In this document: positions 56,028-64,000 of the stretch, in pieces
How the letters are laid out: every line of letters starts with the position of its first letter
Position numbering within the stretch: position 1 is the first letter of the stretch
Assembly (NCBI GenBank): GCA_023853785.1
Contig: JAJIRX010000670.1
Location: forward strand, 1-64,000
Reading direction: 5' to 3'
From: Psilocybe azurescens
Lineage: Eukaryota > Basidiomycota > Agaricomycetes > Agaricales > Agrocybaceae
DNA: 64,000 nt
Made by a program: the position numbers and the translations under genes
Notes under the pieces: model-generated
What the model saw: the letters and a program-made list of their open reading frames with translations, nothing else
The model's database searches: none
Told to the model about the DNA's origin: nothing

Positions 56028-58480
56028 CAATTTTTTCTTGTCATCCTTTTTCTTTCGGTTGTTCAAGTTTCTTTACGCAACGCCGCTTATCAACAAGCAA
56101 CATTTTCCTTTAGTAACACCAGTGTTATTATAAAATTTAAATGTGCAAGAGGTATATTACATCGACGATCAACGCTTCAGCAGTATGTGTGCAGTCCTGA
56201 CTCCAGATAACCAATTGATAACCTTTGTGGATGATGCATTCTAATAATAAAACATAGCTCTAATGGAAGTTCAGCGAATTCTATAAATAAATGCGTGCTA
56301 CATTCATTTGAGCAGTTCTTCTGTTCATCGTGCATGGCTGCTTATTTCCCCACATCAACTCGTGACTTCTTGCGAAGGCTATCCCTTAAATATTTTGAGA
56401 ATGATCAATACAAGGAACACTTATACGCGGCATTGTATTTATATTCCGCAAAATGGCGAGCTGCGAACTCAAGGGGACGTATGTGTGTTTCGGAGAGAAG
56501 AATTCAAGTGGACCTCATGGACAACTACCCGGTATACAAAAGCAATGCAGAAGTTTCTCATACTTACTAATCCGACCAAGGTCGTGGAGAAAACCCATGG
56601 CGCAACGTCCTCGCGTTCCAGGAAAGACTAGGGTAGGCATATGAAGTTCTGACCAGGATTGGTCGAAGCAATTTCAATTGAATTGCAAGAACCGACGCTC
56701 GAGATATGTGCAATCTCAGGCGGCGGAGCAAGTTTAAGCAGTGATTCTCCACTCACTGGTAACTAGACAAAGTGTGGGTCGACTGCCCGTTTGCTCACAG
56801 ATGAGATAGAACAGGTATTTATTCCAAGATGAAGGGCAAATCTGCGAAAACGCAGATTTAGATGTTCATCGTCCTTCGCGCACATAGCAGCTGAGCCGTC
56901 ATTTCTGATATTCCATCTGCCAAACGCCGGATGTAAGGATTGTGAACGGGCACCTGTTTTCTTGCTGGTGAGATACAATGACTTCTCATGACCAGACGTT
57001 TGCACAGCACAGAGCGCATGACGATTCCCCATAGAAGCGCTAGTATGTGAACGGAAGCAGAAGATAGAGATTTATTTTAGACACTCCTGTGGCAAATTAA
57101 TCATTTCAAAGGTACCTGCGCGCACACACCGTTGACATTTGATATTTCGAGAAAATTGATCAGCAAGTGCTGAAAGACATTGCTATTTCAGGCTTGTCAG
57201 TGCTATGTACGGCCACGATGGGCATCTTTTGACTGGAGTCAACTTAAGGGTGATTGAAGGAAGATATATGACGACGTGTTGCGGTTGTCCTGTTCAAAAT
57301 GACGCCCATGTGCAGAAAATAGACCGTGAGACCCAAAATGCTTGGTACACAGTAGTGCTCTCGCTCGAGTTCCAGCAAGTAAAGATGGTGCAGTAAAGAT
57401 TGCGATGATGCGATAATTGAACAAACGAAAAGGCATCGGAGGGTATTGGGTTCTTTGGCCGGCCCTGATGTTCGGAATCTAAACTTGGACCCTCGGCTGT
57501 GGCTTCGATCTAAAATTAACTCTACCTTTCTCTACAACTGCTTGATGTGGTCGGCCGTTCAGCATGTACACTTGCCTTTCCATTCTATTAAGTCACGAAT
57601 CCCAGGTATGTACCATGCTGTCTATGGCCGTATATAACCAGCCTTTGGACAACGCATGATGTTGACGGTTGTTCGGTGGCCAATATTTCACACTACTCAA
57701 CACCCCATCTCGATTTAGGTGCATATTTTTTGAACGGGTTCAGGCCAGAGATTTCCATACGACAGAATGGACGCCCTTCATGGAAGCACAAGCTAGATCA
57801 TTCTACCTCATAGAGATCTTGCACTAATTGCGACAAACGATGCGCTCATGATGATAGTTGCACGATTTCCCGATGTCCTTCCCCAAAATGCCCAGCGATT
57901 CAATTATTCAGGCCTGTGGATTCTAAGTCTATGCCCCTCTTCTTGAAAAATTATTCAGCGACCTCGCGGGTCTGCTTCTTCGCTTCCCAGATGCTTGCTC
58001 CAAGAAATGGTAACCCAAGAAACACAACTTAGGCAATTCAAAAACTGATCTCTAATCTATTTTTGTTATCACTACCTCCGTGTGAGTATGAAATCCCGGC
58101 ATCACCATAACCTGTTCATCTGCTTCTTACTGATGACTGTCAGATTCTAGGTGAACTATGTTTCCATACGCTCATCTCAATTGACCTCATGGCCAATCAA
58201 CAAAACGCCTGAAATAATGTCGATAATTTTAGTTCCGAATCGCAATCGTTCAGGCATATCTCAACTCAGTATGAGAGGAACTACAATAGATGCCTGATTA
58301 TCGACACAACTGGTACTCGTGGATTGCTACGCATTGGTTTCGGCTTTGAAATCTGGGGAATCTCTTGTCAGAGCTTTCCATGTGCTGCCGATTATACAAA
58401 AGATATATAAAAGGACGATGCTTTAACTTCGAGAGACTCATCGAATATCTGCATTCAGGAGCTCCATTCGATTGTCCATC
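56028..58480. other. Long intergenic region before the aspartic protease
   Basis: About 2.4 kb without a supported gene. A 77-codon frame with ATG at 56401 and stop at 56631 (IPQNGELRTQGDVCVFRREE, MQKFLILTNPTKVVEKTHG) reads like real protein but matches no family I know; it may be a small gene or a remnant. Other frames (57205-57396, 57446-57637) look like chance. Confidence 0.4.
58404..58413 (+). promoter_or_regulatory. TATA box of the aspartic protease gene
   Basis: TATATAAAAG lies 68-77 bp upstream of the start codon at 58481, the spacing of a strong fungal core promoter with a short leader. It fits a highly inducible secreted enzyme. Confidence 0.6.
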
Positions 58481-60231
58481 ATGTTCCCTACCACTTTGTT
58501 GACCACTCTCCTTCTCGCTCTGTCGGTTGCTGCCAACCCAGTGCTGGTGAACAGGTCCCCTGTGACTTTGGCCATCTCTCGTCGTACCAACTTCACGAGC
58601 GTACATAACCTCCTCCGACACGATCAGAACAGGGCAAAGTTCCTGAAGGCCAAGGGTGCTGCTAAGGCTGCTGGAATTTCCTTCCAACAGGACTCTGTCA
58701 TTAACGAGCAAGTTGACAATCAAGTCGTCACCTACGTTGCAAGTGTCGGTGTTGGCAGCCCACCCACACAATGTAGGCCTTTGTCCTGTGAAGATTTAAT
58801 CAGTGTTAACCTTGCTTGAAACAGTCAATCTCCTCATTGATACCGGAAGGTATGGGCTTCGATATTTCATTCTATTTTTATCGGCTAATAAGAGCCCCGT
58901 CGTCCCGAAGTTCGAACACATGGGTCGGTGCTGGTACAGCTTACAAGAAGACCAGCACTAGCGTCCAGACGTCTAACAAAGTGGTAAGTGGCCCTCTTTA
59001 TGCTTTTGAAGATCTCAATTTAAATGACGTTCTGTTAGTCTGTGACGTATGGATCGGGCTCCTTCTCTGGAACTGAATTCACCGACACTGTCACCCTTGC
59101 CTCAGGCCTTGTCATTCCTAAACAATCAATCGGTGTCGCCTCACAGGTTCGTGGTTTGATTCTCTGGCTGTCCCACATTTCTCAAACTTTCATTTGCAGT
59201 CCACTGGATTCCGAAGGCGTTGATGGCATTCTTGGGTATGTGAACCGTTTAGTTTTCTGCACTTTTCATTGGCTGAAATCGTTTGAAATAGCATTGGTCC
59301 AGTTGACCTTACTTTGGATACCCTTTCACCAGCTACCAACAGCTTAATCCCGACTGTTACCGACAATTTGTTCGCCAATGGCGTGATCAACGCCAATGAG
59401 ATCGGTATCTCCTTCAACCCTACTACTGTGGAGGACAATGAAAACGGAGAGCTCACCTGGGGTATGTCAATTGTAGCTTGGATGAAAATACTCTTTCTCA
59501 CTAACAATTTCCCTACCTACAGGCGGAACTGATCCCGCCAAGTTCACCGGCTCGGTCTCATTCATGTGAGCAACTTATGATTTGGGTCCGTCTATGATAG
59601 TAGTTCTTATCTTACATGTAAATCAGCCCTTTGACCACCACTTCCCCTGCCAATGAATTCTGGGGTATCAACCAGTCAGTCCGATATGGCACTTCTACTT
59701 CTATTTTGGCCACCACCGCTGGAATTGTCGATACCGGTATGTTAATCTTTGCGGAGAGCCGGTAGGAACGAGTCTAACTATATGGAAAATAGGAACTACT
59801 CTTGTCCTCCCTCGCCACCAACGGATTTAAAAAGTACCAGACTGCCACCAAAGCCACCGCTGATGCTGCTACTGGACTGTTGAAGGTCACAACTGCTAAC
59901 TTCAATGCTCTGCAAAGTTTGTTCTTCGTTGCTAATGGAGTAAGTTTTGATCTGGTGACCTTTTCCTGAATGCGATCACTTACGATTTGACTAGGCTACT
60001 TTCGAGTTGACTGCCAATGCTCAAATCTGGCCTCGTGCTCTCAACACCGACATTGGCGGTGTTGCTGGAAGCTATCTACCTCATCGTCGCCGACCTTGGC
60101 TCGAACAGTGGCGAGGGTCTCGACTTCATCAATGGCTTCACTTTCCTCGAGCGCTTCTACTCCGTGTTCGACACTGCCAACAAGCGTGTTGGTTTCGCTA
60201 CCACCCCTTCACCGCGTCGACAGTCAATTAA
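58481..60231 (+). CDS. Secreted aspartic protease, polyporopepsin type (family A1)
   Basis: MFPTTLLTTLLLALSVAANP is a signal peptide; a propeptide follows (RTNFTSVHNLLRHDQNRAKF, GISFQQDSVINEQVDNQVVT). The mature enzyme opens YVASVGVGSPPTQ. The first catalytic motif, LLIDTGSSNTWVGAG, is split by an intron after GAT ACC GGA AG. The flap region is SVTYGSGSFSGTEFTDTVTL; EGVDGILGIGPVDLTLDTLS follows, and the second catalytic motif is GIVDTGTTLVLLA. The C-terminal domain ends LDFINGFTFLERFYSVFDTA and NKRVGFATTPFTASTVN. Secreted acid endopeptidases of this kind serve extracellular protein digestion in wood- and litter-decay fungi. Frame slips at C-run 59809-59811 (extra C), T 60073 (extra T in GSIYLIVAD) and C-run 60204-60207 (missing C) lie in the last exons. 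A partial second copy follows downstream. Confidence 0.92.
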
Positions 60232-60516
60232 ATGAGAATATCGAGTGCAATCGAAGTTATCAATTTCTCCGGCATGTAATACTTATTCATATTCGCATCG
60301 CACAATACCATTTCTTTCTTTCATTGCGGGTATCTTGTGTTCTGAGAATAGGAATATTAGCCAATCCCACTTTGTGGAGTCATGAAATTCGGGAGGAAAG
60401 CCCCCGTTCATGTTGTGGCTGGATTCTCCCAGAAGCTCTTTGTCTCATGATCATGAAGTAACTTGATCGGATATTCGGGTGAAACCTTATTTGTTCTGTG
60501 ATGTCTGTCTCCTAGT

Positions 60517-60643
60517 ACCGATATCGATGGCGTCGCGGGAAGCATCTACCTCATCGACTACTTTTCACCACAAGCGTCCAGGTGTTGTTGACGGTTTTGT
60601 TTTGATCGAACGACTCCACTTCGTGTTTAACACCGCCAGTAAC
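60517..60643 (+). pseudogene. Relic of a second aspartic protease C-terminus
   Basis: The bases read TDIDGVAGSIYLID, then VVDGFVLIERLHFVFNTASN. They align with the end of the upstream gene (TDIGGVAGSIYLIVAD and FINGFTFLERFYSVFDTANK). About 45 bp between the two blocks differ, and nothing upstream of this segment aligns, so only the last exon survives. It has GGAAGCATCTACCTC where the intact gene has an extra T. Confidence 0.7.
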
Positions 60644-61202
60644 TTAATGCCACGATCCAACTGAATGAGGCAGTGGAAACAGCCGAATGACCAATAATCC
60701 AACCCAGTGGTAGGCCGAATGCAATCTAAGTATCAGTTTCTCCGAGAATCAGCACGTGTATAAAAGCTGTTTGTCATATAACGCCTTTTCATTTATTGAC
60801 GTACCGTGACATTGCTGCCAGTGAAGGTACCTATGGTCTATTTATAGTGCATCTGTGTGTGTGCGTCGTTGCCTGATACGGCATTTGCGCAGCACAGCAA
60901 TCAACATCGTGCTTGAAACATATGTCTATGTACGTCGTAGCCCAAAACGGGGTTGTTGTGGCAAAATTGCGCAGCAGCTTAAGCAAAAAAAAAAGTGGTA
61001 GCTGATATACATATTATGCGATTCAATAGTGTATCGACAGAACGAACGACAAAAGTAATTATACTTAAGAGCAAGAAATCAACAGATCCTAATCTGATCT
61101 CTACGGGACCAGACCATTCTCGTATAGGCAAGCAGCAAAACCCCACAGCGACTATTACATTATACATACACCTTTATATAATGGGCTTATTGCGGCCTTG
61201 GA
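60644..61202. other. Intergenic: 3' flank of RING E3 ligase and protease relic
   Basis: About 560 bp with an A-run (aaaaaaaaaa near 60985). No gene recognised; the open frame 60995-61459 is antisense to the RING gene. Confidence 0.45.
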
Positions 61203-63027
61203 CTAATCCAAATCCTCAGACCAGCTGCCGGGGACGTTGGGGCTTCCACTACTGTGGCTCTGTCCCCCATTCGAATTCGAACGCGGCGATGACCTTGAAC
61301 GCGAAGTTGGGTCGGAATTCGACCGACGATGCTGCGATTCGTGCTGGGCATGGGCATGGGTATTCGATCGTGGAGGTGATCTCGCTCCACCTCCGTTCCC
61401 ACTTGATGGAGTGTTATGGCTATTCTGATTGTGGTGCCCAAGGCCAGCCAGGCCATTGAATATAGTGTGGAAAAGCCCACTGTGCTCCTGTGTGCGACCT
61501 GTCCCGGAACCGGAGTCACGTTGGTTTGGCCCAGTCGGTCCTGGACTATGAGGTCCGTTGCCACTGCCGCCGCCACCGGTGTCTGTCCCAGGATTCCGAG
61601 GCGGTGAAGGATGCTGTTCCGGCTGTGGTACCAGAGCATATCTATAGAAACAGAACACGATCAGGTTTGCTGAAAAAGCCCCGAGATTGTTGAAGATGGA
61701 GATTGGAGCATACCGGCAAACAGGACAAGTACCGCTGGATTTCAACCATGGGACGATACATGGCTCATGGAAAGGATGTTTACAAGGCAATGTCACTACA
61801 ATTTGCTCATCTGGATCCTCTGATCCGAGCTTGAACTGTTCTTTACATACAGCGCAATCTTGCTCCAAAGTTGCACCTGAAATATTCTTATTAAAAAGAT
61901 ACAAAAAAGAAGTTGAGAAATCTGACTGACTTCCTTCCTCCAGCACTTCCCGGGGTAGCTTTTGGATTATCTCCTCTGTCGCTGGAACTGGACGGTGGGA
62001 GTTGGAGTTTTCCATTATTTGTGTAATGATGTTGTCCAGCGCTGCATGAAGAAATAGATAAATCAGTTAATGAATGATCAAGCAGCCATCTGTTGTAGTT
62101 ACCTTCCTGATTGAACACATAATCTCCCATCCTTCCGTTTTCTGGAACCCCTCCAAACATTCCGAGGTCGTGTTGGCCAAGCAGCGCCATTAGATATTGG
62201 GCCATTAAAGGACCACTGATATCTCGGCCACCAGTGGCACCGAAAGCCTGAGTATTCGGTCCTAAAAATCTGATAATGGAGGTGAGTGCCATTCAGAGCA
62301 AGAAATGGGCGTCGAATTTACGTGGACATGTTAGGTACACTGCCCGGACTATCTGGCCGTGTCCCGGGCGCACCATTATTCGCTCCCTCAAGTATGTTTG
62401 CTCCACCTATCCGTACCGTTCGCCCTCCAGGACCTCTCATTTCAAAAGCAACCTAAGAAATTTTGAGGTCAGGTACAACGCAATAAAATCAGCGATGACA
62501 TACTGCAGGCCCTGTGGTTCTCGGTGTGCTGTTCCGAGCAATACCCCGGTCCATCACGGATTGCAGAGCGACTGAGACGAATATTATTAACCGTTAAGTA
62601 GCCTTGTCAGCTGCCGATGAATACGCACAAAATAAACCCTCCAGAGGCATTCCGCTGTGCTCAGCACCCTCAGGGCCATCCAGATGGTCTCCTCCTACAT
62701 CGTGTGCAAAATGACGGGGATCATCTGCAGCATTTTCCATCTAATCGTTTGTGAATCCATCGTCCCATGACGACATACAGGTGGTATTACCAACCTTCTC
62801 TACAAAGCTGCCATGGCAAGATGCACATACAGGGTCAGGGACCTAAGAAGGAGGCTCAATAATTTGACCGTGTTGACTGCAGGCCGTAATAATTACCAAT
62901 AGTGGTCTCATTTCTGCATGGCACTTATGAGGCGATGACAGGTTAGCCCTGGAACACATCGTCGAGATAAGATCGAAGAACTAACTTCATGACAAAACCA
63001 AAGAGGTTCCCTCGACGTGGTTGACAT
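61203..63027 (-). CDS. RING-H2 E3 ubiquitin ligase, RNF126/RNF115 (BCA2) type
   Basis: About 430 residues, cytosolic. [14 protein letters not shown], across an intron [20 protein letters not shown], and [16 protein letters not shown] form the N-terminal zinc ribbon (Cys-x2-Cys, Cys-x2-Cys) that binds ubiquitin and clients in BCA2/RNF126. A middle part has [19 protein letters not shown] and [40 protein letters not shown] precedes the [46 protein letters not shown], with ligand order C3H2C3. The C-terminus is a long Gly/Ser/Pro/His-rich tail ending [15 protein letters not shown]. In animals these ligases ubiquitinate mislocalised membrane proteins and receptors. Introns are short and canonical; no frame break was found. 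Confidence 0.9.
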
Positions 63028-64000
63028 TTTATGTAATTTGATTGCTTCGTGGCAGTAAATGTGTGTGAGAGGTCGTAAGAAGGAATGAAGGAGTGGTCGT
63101 CTAGATGGTCTGCGTCGAGGTCTTTGCAATGGGTTATTGATTACCTTTGGTACCATTTACAAGGTGTGTGACGTCACAAAACGTGACTCAAGACGGTTCT
63201 ATTGAATTCGATTCCCATCGATCGCGTCTTGTCTTCCACGTACATATAAACTATGCTCATAGTGTAGCGTAAGGTGTTCTGGTGCGTTTCCTTTCTTTTA
63301 ATTCTGAAAGATGATCAACGGTTCCCTATTAAACGATCGCATGCTCAGGCGTGTTCTGAGATCATACACCGGGTTTTCCTGATTTCATCTACGTGGGCCT
63401 ATGTCCTACTTACACGCGTTACTAATGAACATCCTTGGTCAGATTGGTTCAAATGTTTCTCGGTCCGACCTGCAACGCTCTTTACCGTATACAAACTCAG
63501 GAACGACATTCTCTTATCTGGCGTTGTTTCATGGCCTGCATTGCGCAGAGCGTACGTTGGTACTTGTCTTGGTACAGAGTTTGTGCACAGTATTTCCTTA
63601 AACCCACTTTCATCTCCGTCGCACTCTTCCCCATTTTGTGCTCCGTCTACTTTACATGGTATTTCTTACACTGTTCGGAACGGTGAACCATGTTCATCGT
63701 CCGACTGTTTACATCTTGGCATCTTAGAATACAGAATGTGATAATAATTTCAACTTCTGGCAACGCTTTCTCCATGCGTTGGGTTATTTGTGGTTAGTTT
63801 TGCATGCAGCGCCCGTTGTGCGTGTTCTCCATGTGTGTCTGACTTTCCGAAATATGGCATCATGATATACCTGAGAAAGAATATGCAAAATTCAAAGCCT
63901 AGAGAAGCACGGTCCGCGGACCTAGTAGTTCACGAACGTCGACGACACTCCCACAGCGATTTCGTCAATTCAAGGCCTGTATGAGCTTCTTGGTGAGTAG
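63028..64000. other. Right edge, no gene recognised
   Basis: This contains the RING gene promoter. Overlapping plus-strand frames (63274-63741, 63790-63984) show no domain or family resemblance; they may belong to a gene beyond the window or be chance. Confidence 0.4.

Noticed and set aside
61203..61639. Alternative long frames over the RING protein tail on both strands
   Set aside because: They are shadows of the Gly/Ser/Pro-rich coding tail; the minus-strand frame ending SWSEDLD connects to the RING domain.
63274..63984. Possible gene at the right edge
   Set aside because: Overlapping frames in two registers with no recognisable motif; cannot be supported without sequence beyond the window.
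1..64000. tRNA, rRNA and CRISPR features
   Set aside because: No T-loop/anticodon combinations, rRNA-like conserved blocks or regularly spaced repeats were seen on either strand by eye.

Overview
The window looks like nuclear DNA of a mushroom-forming basidiomycete (Agaricomycetes). Genes are split by many short GT-AG introns of about 45-85 nt. The families also point that way: a polyporopepsin-type aspartic protease, a DUF6534 membrane protein, a VDVGGG-type O-methyltransferase, a WNNNP/DDD glycosyltransferase and tandem F-box-like genes. I see no rRNA, tRNA, CRISPR array or intact transposon.

Layout. 0.7-10 kb: O-methyltransferase (-), DUF6534 membrane protein (+), aminodeoxychorismate-lyase-like PLP enzyme (+), and the ribosome-biogenesis WD40 protein Utp13 (-), convergent with the previous gene. 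10.5-17 kb: a forkhead factor and a Zn2Cys6 factor, both (-). 17.6-22.5 kb, all (-): NIPSNAP protein, glycosyltransferase, proteasome beta-3 (PUP3). 22.8-25 kb: molybdenum cofactor locus MOCS1 (MoaA+MoaC, +), sharing a 282-bp bidirectional promoter with PUP3. 25.8-34.7 kb, all (-): TXNDC17-like thioredoxin, modular secreted Ser/Thr-rich protein, Ca2+-binding mitochondrial aspartate/glutamate carrier, tRNA methyltransferase TRM5. 35-38 kb: two tandem F-box-like paralogues (+), the first degenerate. 38.7-43.1 kb: TatD-type hydrolase (+), Golgi SNARE GOS1 (-), NTF2-like protein (+). 43.4-52.7 kb: Lgl/Sro7 exocytosis WD40 protein (-) and a giant coiled-coil protein (-). 54-63 kb: DUF89/ARMT1 phosphatase (+), secreted aspartic protease (+) with a relic of a second copy behind it, and a BCA2-type RING E3 ligase (-). 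Most genes are housekeeping (ribosome, tRNA, proteasome, Golgi/exocytosis, Moco, mitochondrial transport) mixed with fast-evolving lineage-specific families.

A dominant feature is that many genes, including essential ones, are broken by one-base frameshifts, mostly at mononucleotide runs; adding or removing one base restores the conserved reading. I read these as uncorrected sequence errors rather than pseudogenes, except for the first F-box copy. Coordinates run from start codon to stop codon across introns; exon boundaries were inferred by eye.
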